Source: Kiritimatiellia bacterium (GTDB lineage Bacteria; Verrucomicrobiota; Kiritimatiellia; RFP12; UBA1067). Taken from it: 32,699 bases of DNA. Positions within the stretch are counted from its first letter, which is position 1, and every line of letters begins with the position of its first letter. Of the stretch, positions 8,268 to 16,447 are shown in pieces. Where the stretch lies: positions 1-32,699 of the forward strand of contig JAGCVN010000046.1 in the NCBI GenBank assembly GCA_017962315.1. Reading direction: 5' to 3'. The notes under the pieces were generated by a model that saw only the letters and a program-made list of their open reading frames with translations, was not told the origin of the DNA and made no database searches. The position numbers were made by a program, and so were the translations under genes.

Positions 8268-8648
8268 TCACGGGACGGGAAGCGATAACCCGCCGAGGAG
8301 CCGTTGGAAAAAGTACTTGACCTCAAGGCCAAGCTTCACCAAAGAACCGGATGACCAGTTGTAAAACAACGCATTCATGGCAAGCATGAGGAAACACGCC
8401 ACAAGAACCTGCACAAGGATGTATTCCATCAGCATCGAGCCGCCAGAAGAGCGGATTACACCCGAAAACGCACATCCCGACCAAGTTGCAGACAGGCGCC
8501 GAAACACGCGAGACACACCGGTTATCCTGTTCGTTGCGAAGCGGGAGATGAAACGAAAAACAACAGGAACAACCGCGAACAACAAGGACCAGATTGCCCC
8601 CGGTTGTCCATGTCGTTGAAATAGCAATCCTTTGTTCTTTACTTTCAT
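8268..8648 (-). CDS. atypical Flp-like pilin with a very long leader
   Basis: 126 residues. The prepilin motif is present (Gly70, then SMLMEY with Glu at +5, then the helix ILVQVLVACFLMLAMNALF), but 70 residues precede the cleavage site, whereas Flp leaders are usually 10-30 long. That leader itself has a hydrophobic stretch (IWSLLFAVVPVVF) and many Arg. The start at 8648 is well supported: GGAGG lies six bases upstream and ATGA overlaps the stop of the FHA gene. No in-frame ATG lies nearer the motif. After the helix only about 35 residues remain. It may be a minor pilin or a pilus initiator. The long leader could hold it in the membrane or slow its processing (inference). Confidence 0.8.
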   Translation of the reverse strand: MKVKNKGLLFQRHGQPGAIWSLLFAVVPVVFRFISRFATNRITGVSRVFRRLSATWSGCAFSGVIRSSGGSMLMEYILVQVLVACFLMLAMNALFYNWSSGSLVKLGLEVKYFFQRLLGGLSLPVP

Positions 8649-10990
8649 TCCTGCCCTCCGTCGTACTTCGCCGCCCATTTCGCCTGAACCTTGGGGTCTC
8701 CCGGAATCCCGGTTTCCAGGATTCTCGCTCGGAGCGCGATCTGCTCACTCGGTTCGGCGCTCTCGTATTGTTCGCAAAGCCTGCCGATTTCACGATCTAT
8801 CCGCTTGAATTCCTCGGCGAGTTCGGAACGATGACGCGAATCAAGCGAAGACGGGATCAGGTAACCGGCGTAAAAACCTGCGACCAGCCGCTGCCGAGGC
8901 TGTCCCTGATAGGAAGCCAACGCCTCCGCGATCACTTTTCTCTTATCCAGAAGAGACAGGCAATATTTGTAAAAAACGCCCAACTCCCCGTGCATCAGCC
9001 ACTTCCAATTATGGCGGCTCACACATTCGGTGATGAAGTCGACGAATGCCTCCACCGCCTCAAACACACTTTTGACCTTTACAATATCAGGCGCAAACTC
9101 GATCCGGCGCAGACAGTCTCCGGTATACGCTTTCGGAAGCGCTATCAGCGATTGATACGTGAACTCCACGCCCAGTAAGGCATCATACGTGCCGCACGGG
9201 GTCTTGCGCGTACGTGCGGGCACCTTTCCGTCCAGGCAGTCGAACGTCAACGCCTTTTTCCATGACACGGCATCCAATACCCGTTCAAGCGAAACGCCGC
9301 AGCTATCCTTTTCCACTCCCTGGTTATGAAGCGACTCTACGATCGTCTGGAGATTTTTCGCCAAATCCTGGACATCCGCATGGTGCCCGTCCAGCTTTGT
9401 ACGATGTCCGGACAGACGGGGATGCCTGGCACACAGTTCTTTCTCGGGAAGCCGCAACCGCCCGGCCCGCGCCTTCACCTCTTTAAACCGCATCGCGGTG
9501 ATGTCCGCGAATTCGTCGGCTATAAACCGCCTGGCTTCCGCAAGCCCGGAACAAGGTTGCCTGTATTTCTCGGCGTAGGCGCGTACGGTCGGATGCTGCC
9601 CCTTGTCGTTCATAACCTCTTCCAATTGTTTCGCGAGACGTTCAAAGTCGGGATTGAGGGAATCGAGCTTGGCGATGCAGTCATCGACACGCCCGAAACC
9701 AGTCCGTACCTCCTCCATCCGGCGGCGCACATCGACGAGCGCGTTCGTCAGGGAGACCAGATTCTCCGGCTGGGCCGCAATCTCATCCTGCGACTCTTCC
9801 AGAAATGCGGCGAGCGGTTCGACCGCCTCGCGTATCGATTCGGCCTGCTGTTCGGGTTGTCCCGAACTTGTGCCGGACAACACCCCCTCCGCATCCTGAT
9901 ACCGCCTAAGCAAATGGCAGGCGAACTCGGCCTTACGCTTGTCTTTAAACGCCGTCGTCCCGTTCCACGACCAGGCATCGACGCCAGCTCCCGTCAATGT
10001 CTCCAGAATTTTCCGGGCACGCAGAAACGAGCCGTCGCGCAGAGACTGCTGCGCCTCCTTCCAGTCCGAAACCGTCTTTTCCCAGCGGTCGATCTTCGCG
10101 TCAAGCGCATCGATCCGCGCGCGACACTTGTCGGCGTCCCGGGCCAGTCTGGCGGTTACCAATGTCTTCCGCGCCTCGTCGAACTCCAGTTCAGCCGCCA
10201 GCCGTTCGGCACTTAATAGATATTCCGACGCCTTCACCTGTGTACTGACCATGACGTACGCCACCGCCATCACGGAGAGCGTCGCGGCAACGGCGAACAC
10301 CTTCAGCCAAAGGAAGAGGCGAGGGTGCGGCTTGGAACGATCCAGAAACCGGAAATCGAAATAGGCGATCCTGATCTTGTCGTCGTTTTTGAGCAGACGA
10401 CCTTTTGCAGGAACAACCTCCCCGTTGACCTTCACCTCGCCCCGCGCCCCCTTGATCCAGCACTCCGAACCATCTTTATCCAGCCACAGCAGCGCATGCC
10501 TCCGCGAAACACACGTATACGTTGTAGAATCCGGAAGGTAGAGGTCGCACGCAGGATCACGTCCAATCACAAATTCTGTCTCTCCGTCCTTGAGGCGGAT
10601 GTCGACCATTTTCCCGGCATGATCCCCATTCAGGTACTCCAGCTTGTGAGGTTTCGATGCGAGGTTTTCTTTTTTTGAATCCAGCTTTTTAAACTGTAGG
10701 GCGCAAGTTCCGATTCCAAAAAGATTCCCGCCAGAGATTTTCTGTACCTTCGTGATCCGTTTCCCCTTGAAATAAACCCCATTCCGGCTGTTGTCTTCCA
10801 GATAGAGCGAATCCCCCTTCCAGAACAGGCGCACATGGATGCCGCTGACAGAATGATCGTATTCAGGAGTCCGCAGCACGCATTGCTCGGAACGCCCCAC
10901 TTTCACCTCTTGGCAGCCGACCGACATACGCAAGGTCTGAAGCGTATTCCCTTTGCTCTTCAACTCGACCAGATAGACCGTATGCGCCAT
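8645..10990 (-). CDS. membrane protein with two FHA domains
   Basis: 781 residues. FHA domain 1 (about 20-105) shows GRSEQC, SVSGIHVRL and DNSRNGVYF. FHA domain 2 (about 130-220) shows GRDPACDLYL, SRRHALLWL and VKVNG. FHA domains bind phosphothreonine peptides. A membrane helix follows near residue 230-250 (VFAVAATLSVMAVAYVMV). The remaining 530 residues lie on the other side, presumably periplasmic, and are helical and charged with no family I recognise. The start codon overlaps the preceding stop as TAATG with GGAGG seven bases upstream, so it is coupled to the other FHA gene. Located between tadC and the pilins, it is a candidate scaffold linking kinase signals in the cytoplasm to the pilus apparatus. 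TadZ, a usual Tad protein, is absent here. Confidence 0.88.
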   Translation of the reverse strand: MAHTVYLVELKSKGNTLQTLRMSVGCQEVKVGRSEQCVLRTPEYDHSVSGIHVRLFWKGDSLYLEDNSRNGVYFKGKRITKVQKISGGNLFGIGTCALQFKKLDSKKENLASKPHKLEYLNGDHAGKMVDIRLKDGETEFVIGRDPACDLYLPDSTTYTCVSRRHALLWLDKDGSECWIKGARGEVKVNGEVVPAKGRLLKNDDKIRIAYFDFRFLDRSKPHPRLFLWLKVFAVAATLSVMAVAYVMVSTQVKASEYLLSAERLAAELEFDEARKTLVTARLARDADKCRARIDALDAKIDRWEKTVSDWKEAQQSLRDGSFLRARKILETLTGAGVDAWSWNGTTAFKDKRKAEFACHLLRRYQDAEGVLSGTSSGQPEQQAESIREAVEPLAAFLEESQDEIAAQPENLVSLTNALVDVRRRMEEVRTGFGRVDDCIAKLDSLNPDFERLAKQLEEVMNDKGQHPTVRAYAEKYRQPCSGLAEARRFIADEFADITAMRFKEVKARAGRLRLPEKELCARHPRLSGHRTKLDGHHADVQDLAKNLQTIVESLHNQGVEKDSCGVSLERVLDAVSWKKALTFDCLDGKVPARTRKTPCGTYDALLGVEFTYQSLIALPKAYTGDCLRRIEFAPDIVKVKSVFEAVEAFVDFITECVSRHNWKWLMHGELGVFYKYCLSLLDKRKVIAEALASYQGQPRQRLVAGFYAGYLIPSSLDSRHRSELAEEFKRIDREIGRLCEQYESAEPSEQIALRARILETGIPGDPKVQAKWAAKYDGGQE

Positions 10991-13107
10991 TACCAGACCT
11001 CCCCGTTGCCGACCAAGGAGAAATAACGTTCATCCCGATTGCTGAATATGCTCTTGACATCTTGGAGGATCCGGCCCATTTTCTTTTCGTCCCGGTTGTC
11101 CTTCGCCGTCTGGAAAGCATTGTACTCCTGATAGTAAAACACACTCAACTTCTCCCGAAATTGCGACAGCAGTTCCATCGCACGGTAGCGGACATCTGGA
11201 TTTTTATCCCAACTCCTCACCAAAACCGAATCGATCGCCTGGCGGACGGAAATCCACTCGCTTGGGCGATTCTTGCCGAGACTGTTCCTACTCGATCTGA
11301 TAAGTTCGTCAACCGTCGCGTCGGTCATTTGAAGAGAAGAAAGCCCGGGCGACTCCCAGTACGCCTCCGTGAACCGTTTGTAAATCGCGAGATTGGAGTC
11401 GATTTTCAGATAATACCCGCCACGCGCCCAAAACGTTTCCGGCATCTCCCGGCGCAAGAGATAGACCGTATCGCCACAGCGGAAATAGATCCCGATACCT
11501 TGCCAGACCTGGGCATCCCCGCCCCGGGTACGTTTGTACTCGAACTGGACGAAGCGGACACCGTAGAGGGACTCCTCCTGGCAAGACCCCGGATAGACAT
11601 CTTCAAAAAACTTCGACTCCACTTCTTGTTTCATGCGTTCGTCAAAACTGAACCCATTCCCCGCTTCTTCGGTTCGCTTAAACCAGCGTGCAACGGACTC
11701 TTCCAGCCCGATTTTAAGTTCCTCGGGATCGGCATGGGTTTCCAATTGCAGATAATACGGGACATCGCGGTTGCGGCCCATCGCGCTCACCACGGTCACG
11801 CCGTTCGAACCGGCGGCAATCGACACATCGGCGTTTTTATTCCAGGGATAATCCACCTTCAGCAATAGCTCACCACTCTCATCACGCAGACCGAACTCGT
11901 GTATCGGCTCTGGATAGCTCAGCCCCGCCTCCCCGCCGGGACGGGTCAGATACCACCAGAAGCCAACGCCTACGAAGACCAACCCCACAACAACCCCCAT
12001 CACTACACGGCGCAACCGACGTTTCCGATCAATTGCATCGATAATCTCATTTAACACCTCCGGAGGGGGGGGGGGAGGAGTAGGTCTATCATCATCAGGG
12101 GGGTAATCACCTGGAATAAATGGACGTGTCACATCCTCATTGTCACTTGGTCCCGAAGGACCATCTCCCCTAGGCTTTCCCTCACCAAAGATATTCGTTA
12201 CGTCTCCAGTGGGAAACTTATCTGTAGAGGACGGCGCAGAAGGTTGATCAGGCGGATCTGTAACGGATGGGATAAAATCCGTCGCTCCAGCATCATCCTG
12301 TTTCTCTTGCCTAATAAAGATTGGCGGACCGAGCCCGGTTATCGGCGAGGGAAAACGTCGCGTCGGCTCGCCAGACGGAGAAAGCTCCACCTTTTTAGCA
12401 GTCTGTATAGACGACAAGTTTTCTGGCAACCCCGTTTCGGAGACTTCCGTCGAGGTGACGTCCGGTCGGGCAGATGAACGCACATTCTCTTTCGATGGTG
12501 TGGATTCCACCACAGGCGGAGAAGGCGTTTGAACAGGGGCAGGGGGAATCCCTTCCGCCCCCTCCGAAGGTTCCGGCGCGGGATCATACCCGGAATCCAA
12601 CTCGTCGACCGTAAGGTCTTCCGCCCCATCCGAAGGGGAATCGATTTCCGGCGCGGGATTCGCCTCCTCTTCCGGAACCACCGGTGCAAAATCCAATGCG
12701 GCGGGACCGAAAAACCGGGTCTCACCTGTCTCAGGATCTTCCTGTCGAGGCGGATCGACGGGAATCTCATCCAGACGCACCCTCACCGTCCGGCCAAGCG
12801 TAATCGTGTCGCCGACCTGTACTCGGGCACATTCCTTCAACCTGACTTTCTCGTCATTCAGGAGCGTAACCGAACGCTCGCTAACGTTCCGAACAAAAGC
12901 TTCTCCGTCTTTGACAAATAGTTCAAGGTGTTTTCCAGATACATCGGTATGTTCTTTGTCAAGTTGCAGAGCAGCATATTTCTTCGTGTCAACCTCCCGA
13001 TAATGTGAACGTCCGATCAAGACGGTCTTATCCGCCGGGAACGAATACTCGTTCCCGTTCTCGGGACCGCCCACAATCGTAATTTTCCACATTCTTTCCG
13101 TCGCCAT
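10990..13107 (-). CDS. membrane FHA protein with Pro-rich linker and C11 tract
   Basis: 705 residues. An N-terminal FHA domain (about 5-115: VLIGRSHYRE, DVSGKHLEL, NVSERSVTL) is followed by a 230-residue Pro/Glu/Asp/Ser-rich, probably disordered linker. A membrane helix comes near 365-385 (RVVMGVVVGLVFVGVGFWWYL), then a folded domain of about 315 residues on the far side, which I do not recognise. Many Thr/Ser in the linker could be phosphorylation sites. Just before the membrane helix, six Pro codons include a run of eleven C on the coding strand (12065-12075). The gene begins 12 bases after tadC with GGAG nine bases before the ATG. Its stop overlaps the next FHA gene. FHA proteins with a transmembrane segment could couple phosphorylation state to the periplasmic part of the pilus machine. 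Confidence 0.87.
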   Translation of the reverse strand: MATERMWKITIVGGPENGNEYSFPADKTVLIGRSHYREVDTKKYAALQLDKEHTDVSGKHLELFVKDGEAFVRNVSERSVTLLNDEKVRLKECARVQVGDTITLGRTVRVRLDEIPVDPPRQEDPETGETRFFGPAALDFAPVVPEEEANPAPEIDSPSDGAEDLTVDELDSGYDPAPEPSEGAEGIPPAPVQTPSPPVVESTPSKENVRSSARPDVTSTEVSETGLPENLSSIQTAKKVELSPSGEPTRRFPSPITGLGPPIFIRQEKQDDAGATDFIPSVTDPPDQPSAPSSTDKFPTGDVTNIFGEGKPRGDGPSGPSDNEDVTRPFIPGDYPPDDDRPTPPPPPPEVLNEIIDAIDRKRRLRRVVMGVVVGLVFVGVGFWWYLTRPGGEAGLSYPEPIHEFGLRDESGELLLKVDYPWNKNADVSIAAGSNGVTVVSAMGRNRDVPYYLQLETHADPEELKIGLEESVARWFKRTEEAGNGFSFDERMKQEVESKFFEDVYPGSCQEESLYGVRFVQFEYKRTRGGDAQVWQGIGIYFRCGDTVYLLRREMPETFWARGGYYLKIDSNLAIYKRFTEAYWESPGLSSLQMTDATVDELIRSSRNSLGKNRPSEWISVRQAIDSVLVRSWDKNPDVRYRAMELLSQFREKLSVFYYQEYNAFQTAKDNRDEKKMGRILQDVKSIFSNRDERYFSLVGNGEVW
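12065..12075. repeat. homopolymer tract G11 (C11 on coding strand)
   Basis: Eleven uninterrupted G on the plus strand, inside the single-FHA gene, encoding Pro codons just before the membrane helix. A slip would cut off the membrane segment and the far domain while leaving the FHA domain intact. Confidence 0.95.
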
Positions 13108-13119
13108 CGGCCATCGCTC

Positions 13120-14025
13120 CTAGTGTCCGCCTATCCCCGAAGACTTCATCTGCATAATCACCGGCGTGATCACGATAATAAACACGGCGGGCATGATGAA
13201 AACAGCCATGGGAAAGATCATCAGGGACGGCGCCCGGGCCGCTTTCCGCTCCGCCAGATGAAACCGTGCGCGGCGCAACTCTTCGCCGTGTATGCGCAAC
13301 GTCTCGGAAATGGACGCACCGATTTCCGTGCCGTACGCCACCACACCGACGAACGCGGTAAACGCCTCAACCTGCACCCGCTGCGCCATGTCCTGCAAAG
13401 CCTCCGTGCGGGTCTTGCCCAACTCGATCTGCTGTAGAACCTTTCCAAACTCTTCTGTCAGCGGGCCGGGGATTTTCAATCCTTCAAAATACCGCATGGC
13501 GGCACCGAACTCCAACCCGGAGCGCATCGCGCTACCGATCAAATCAATCGCGAACGGGAGCTGGCGCGTAAGCTCCGTCTGACGCCACTGCACATACTTT
13601 TCAAGGGCGATCGACGGATACGCCCACCCTGCGAATGCAAGGAACAAAAAGAGCAGGACACACACACCCAGCTTCATACCGGGGATCAAGAAAAAGAACA
13701 ACCCGATCACGACACCACCCAACAACGTGAAGGATTGCAAAGTAAAAATCCGTGCGGGAGTAAGGGGAAGTCCGGAAGCCGGAATCCACTTCTCGTATTT
13801 TCGCGTCTTCTCTGCAAACAGGCGTACAAGGGGAGCGCCCAGAGGAAATTCAAAGAGCAGGATGACGTTCCAGCAAAACTGGAATATTCCGGGAAGGTGC
13901 GCCCATCCCGCGCCGTGCTGCTGAATTTGCACGGTATCGTCCCTCGACCAGAAAATGACCGGCAGGACAATCGCAAGAAACACGCACCCGTAGACAAAAT
14001 AGTGATTGAGAAGGATCTCCATCAT
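13120..14025 (-). CDS. tadC: Tad inner-membrane platform protein TadC
   Basis: About 301 residues of the type II secretion F (GspF-like) family. An N-terminal hydrophobic helix is followed by two more around residues 95-135. The cytoplasmic four-helix region has the typical FAIDLIGSAMRSGLEF start and GTEIGASISETLRIHGEELR end, and there is a last long membrane segment (MIFPMAVFIMPAVFIIVITPV). With TadB it forms the platform on which the CpaF ATPase acts to extrude pilins. I start it at the ATG at 14025, one base after the tadB stop and preceded by GAGG. A TTG at 14037 is the upstream alternative. Confidence 0.9.
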   Translation of the reverse strand: MMEILLNHYFVYGCVFLAIVLPVIFWSRDDTVQIQQHGAGWAHLPGIFQFCWNVILLFEFPLGAPLVRLFAEKTRKYEKWIPASGLPLTPARIFTLQSFTLLGGVVIGLFFFLIPGMKLGVCVLLFLFLAFAGWAYPSIALEKYVQWRQTELTRQLPFAIDLIGSAMRSGLEFGAAMRYFEGLKIPGPLTEEFGKVLQQIELGKTRTEALQDMAQRVQVEAFTAFVGVVAYGTEIGASISETLRIHGEELRRARFHLAERKAARAPSLMIFPMAVFIMPAVFIIVITPVIMQMKSSGIGGH

Positions 14026-14026
14026 G

Positions 14027-14731
14027 TCACACCTCAATCGTTATCAGTTTCTTAATGATCACAAACCCGATGGTCTCCAGCGTCAATGCGATGCCGATCG
14101 CAATCCATCCGCCCACCGTCGTCACCAGCGGACGCATCAGGTCCGGCTGAATGAAAAACAGGAGCAGGAATGCAGCCACCGGCGCCGAGGCCATTGCCAT
14201 CGCCTCAAACTTTCCCTGCGCCGTCAACGTCTTCAACTTCGCCTGAAACTCCGTACGGTTGCGGATCATCTCCACCATCGAGGACAACACATCGACCAGA
14301 CTACCCCCCGTCTGCATCGTCAGCCGGATCGAACTAACCAACAGGTTCATATCCTCGCACGGCATCCGTTGCGCGAGACGATCCATCGCGTCGGTAATAA
14401 CCATACCGAGACGATATTCACGCAAGACCGTCGCGATTTCCTCCTGCATCACCCCGCCAAGCTGGGTACTGACCTTATCCAGCGCCTGCGGAAGCGCCAT
14501 GCCGGCTTTCATCGCATTCGCCAGCCCCATCGTCAAATCCAGAATGTGCGACTCGAAGGTAAGCTTACGTTTGCGTTCCCGCATGACCGCCATCCAGCGG
14601 GGACCGAGATACCCGAGCCAGGAGGAGCTATCGACCGAACGCAGGATCGACACCACAGCAGACACGATCGCGCAGATCGCGGCAAACACAAGGACATAAA
14701 CGCCGATCGCCTTCAGCAACTGTTCCGACAC
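14027..14731 (-). CDS. tadB: Tad inner-membrane platform protein TadB
   Basis: 234 residues, type II secretion F family. An N-terminal membrane helix (VYVLVFAAICAIVSAVVSI), then the F-domain helices (LDLTMGLANAMKAGMALPQAL through the LTMQTGGSLVDVLSSM signature), and two C-terminal membrane helices. It is rather shorter than many TadB proteins, missing part of the usual N-terminal region, but the core is intact. The start is a GTG with AGGAGGTG immediately upstream, which makes the assignment firm despite the rare start codon. It lies nine bases after cpaF and one base before tadC, the standard Tad order ATPase-tadB-tadC. Confidence 0.9.
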   Translation of the reverse strand: MSEQLLKAIGVYVLVFAAICAIVSAVVSILRSVDSSSWLGYLGPRWMAVMRERKRKLTFESHILDLTMGLANAMKAGMALPQALDKVSTQLGGVMQEEIATVLREYRLGMVITDAMDRLAQRMPCEDMNLLVSSIRLTMQTGGSLVDVLSSMVEMIRNRTEFQAKLKTLTAQGKFEAMAMASAPVAAFLLLFFIQPDLMRPLVTTVGGWIAIGIALTLETIGFVIIKKLITIEV

Positions 14732-14740
14732 TTACACCTC

Positions 14741-16447
14741 CTACACCTTCGGCACGAACACGGACATATCCAGCCGCAGGACATTACGCTGCCGCTGTTC
14801 CTCGATAAAAAAGGGAATGTTCCCGGTCGCAGAATACTCCCCCTGCACGTTCCCCTTGGAGTCGATACTGGATTGTCTAAACTCGAAAATGTCCTGCATC
14901 TGAATAACCTCGTTCTCCCTTCCTGTTATCTCCACGATTTTCACGATCTTGCGCGAGCCATCCCCCAGACGGGTTTGTTGCACGATCAGATCGATCGCGC
15001 TGGAAATCTGCTCCCGGATCGCGTTGGACGGCAAATCATATCCCGCCATCATCACCATGTTCTCCAGGCGGGAAAGCGCGTCGCGGGGATTGTTCGCATG
15101 GGCGGTCGTCAACGAGCCGTCGTGCCCCGTGTTCATCGCCTGGAGCATATCGAGCGCTTCGGCTCCGCGGCATTCGCCGACGATGATCCGATCGGGGCGC
15201 ATACGGAGGCAGTTGATCACCAAATCGCGGATGGTGATCTTTCCCTTACCCTCCACGTTCGCTGGGCGCGCCTCCAGGCGGACGATATTCCGATGGGAAA
15301 GCTTCAGTTCGGCAGAATCCTCCACTGTGACGACACGCTCCCCCTCCGGTATGAACTGCGAGAGGATGTTGAGAAGCGTTGTCTTACCAGACCCGGTACC
15401 ACCGGAAACCAAAATGTTCTGGCGCGCACGGACTGCCTCCGCAAGGAACAGTGCCATATCCTTCGTCATGGAACCGAAACCGATCAAATCCTCCGTCGTC
15501 AATTTCTTTTCTGCGAACTTCCTGATGGTCAAGGAGGCGCCGTCAAGCGCCAGGGGCGGGATGATCGCGTTGACACGGCTCCCGTCGGGAAGGCGTGCGT
15601 CCACCATCGGGCTGGCGTCGTCCACATGGCGCCCCAACGGCTCGACGATCCGCTGGATGATCTGGATCAGGTGCCGTTCGTTGAAGAAACGGACGCCGGT
15701 TTCGTAAAGCTTGCCCTTCGACTCGACAAAGATCCGGTCGGGACCGTTCACCATGATTTCCGTGATTTCCTTCATCCGGATCATCGGCGAAAGCGGTCCG
15801 AACCCTGTCAATTCATCCAGCAGGGACTGCCGCAGGACGGTGTGCGGAACATGATCCGGCAACTCATGGCTAACCTCCCGGAGAACCTGATCCAGACAAT
15901 GCTCCGCATCCGCAGCCAGTTCTTGGTTGTCAGCGAGGTTCGCGTTCTTCCCCATTGGGTCGATGCGGGACAACACCAGATTGTGGATACGCGACTTGAG
16001 CGACATCATCTCGTTCGTACAGAGGAGCATGGCGTCCCGAAAAACCGAAACGAAATCATCCGGGCGACTTGTGTCGCCCCCCGGCATACCGATCGACACG
16101 AAACTTGATACGTCGCGGTCATCCTCCCTGCCAGTCATCACCGGTTGTGCCGTGCGTTCAAGCGACAGGCAGAAAGTCCCGATACGGATGGTATCATCCT
16201 CCCCAACGGGCATTATGTCGACAACCCGCGTCTCGTTCACGTAGGTTCCGCCGCGACTCCCCAGGTCTTCCACAAACAGGGAACCTTGGCTGCAGGTCAA
16301 TCGCGCATGAAAACGCGAAACGGAAGAGTCTCTGTCGAGACACAACTCGTTGTCCCGGTGGCGGCCAACGCTCAAACTCCCTCCGGAAGAGGGCAGATCC
16401 GCATAACGGGTCTGCCCCGTTGTTTGTGATGTGACGAGAATCCGCAT
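14741..16447 (-). CDS. cpaF: FHA-domain CpaF/TadA secretion ATPase
   Basis: About 568 residues. The N-terminal 100 residues are an FHA domain (SVGRHRDNELCL, SVSRFHARL, DLGSRGGTYVNE) that should bind phosphothreonine. From about residue 150 follows a type II/IV secretion ATPase of the CpaF/TadA family: Walker A GGTGSGKTTL near 347-356, Walker B RIIVGECRGAEALDML near 417-430, then the His box HDGSLTTAHANNP. It powers pilin extrusion with TadB and TadC. The start ATG overlaps the secretin stop as TAATG; there is no strong ribosome site, so coupling is likely. A TTG at 16471 is a less likely alternative. FHA-CpaF fusions are known in other bacteria. Here the fusion stands next to kinase and phosphatase genes, so direct phospho-control of the motor is plausible. 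Confidence 0.95.
   Translation of the reverse strand: MRILVTSQTTGQTRYADLPSSGGSLSVGRHRDNELCLDRDSSVSRFHARLTCSQGSLFVEDLGSRGGTYVNETRVVDIMPVGEDDTIRIGTFCLSLERTAQPVMTGREDDRDVSSFVSIGMPGGDTSRPDDFVSVFRDAMLLCTNEMMSLKSRIHNLVLSRIDPMGKNANLADNQELAADAEHCLDQVLREVSHELPDHVPHTVLRQSLLDELTGFGPLSPMIRMKEITEIMVNGPDRIFVESKGKLYETGVRFFNERHLIQIIQRIVEPLGRHVDDASPMVDARLPDGSRVNAIIPPLALDGASLTIRKFAEKKLTTEDLIGFGSMTKDMALFLAEAVRARQNILVSGGTGSGKTTLLNILSQFIPEGERVVTVEDSAELKLSHRNIVRLEARPANVEGKGKITIRDLVINCLRMRPDRIIVGECRGAEALDMLQAMNTGHDGSLTTAHANNPRDALSRLENMVMMAGYDLPSNAIREQISSAIDLIVQQTRLGDGSRKIVKIVEITGRENEVIQMQDIFEFRQSSIDSKGNVQGEYSATGNIPFFIEEQRQRNVLRLDMSVFVPKV

Noticed and set aside
14006-16108. Long plus-strand open frame of 700 codons
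   Set aside because: It lies antisense to tadB and the conserved CpaF ATPase, and its product is His/Arg-rich with no domain. High-G+C codon bias on the other strand explains it.
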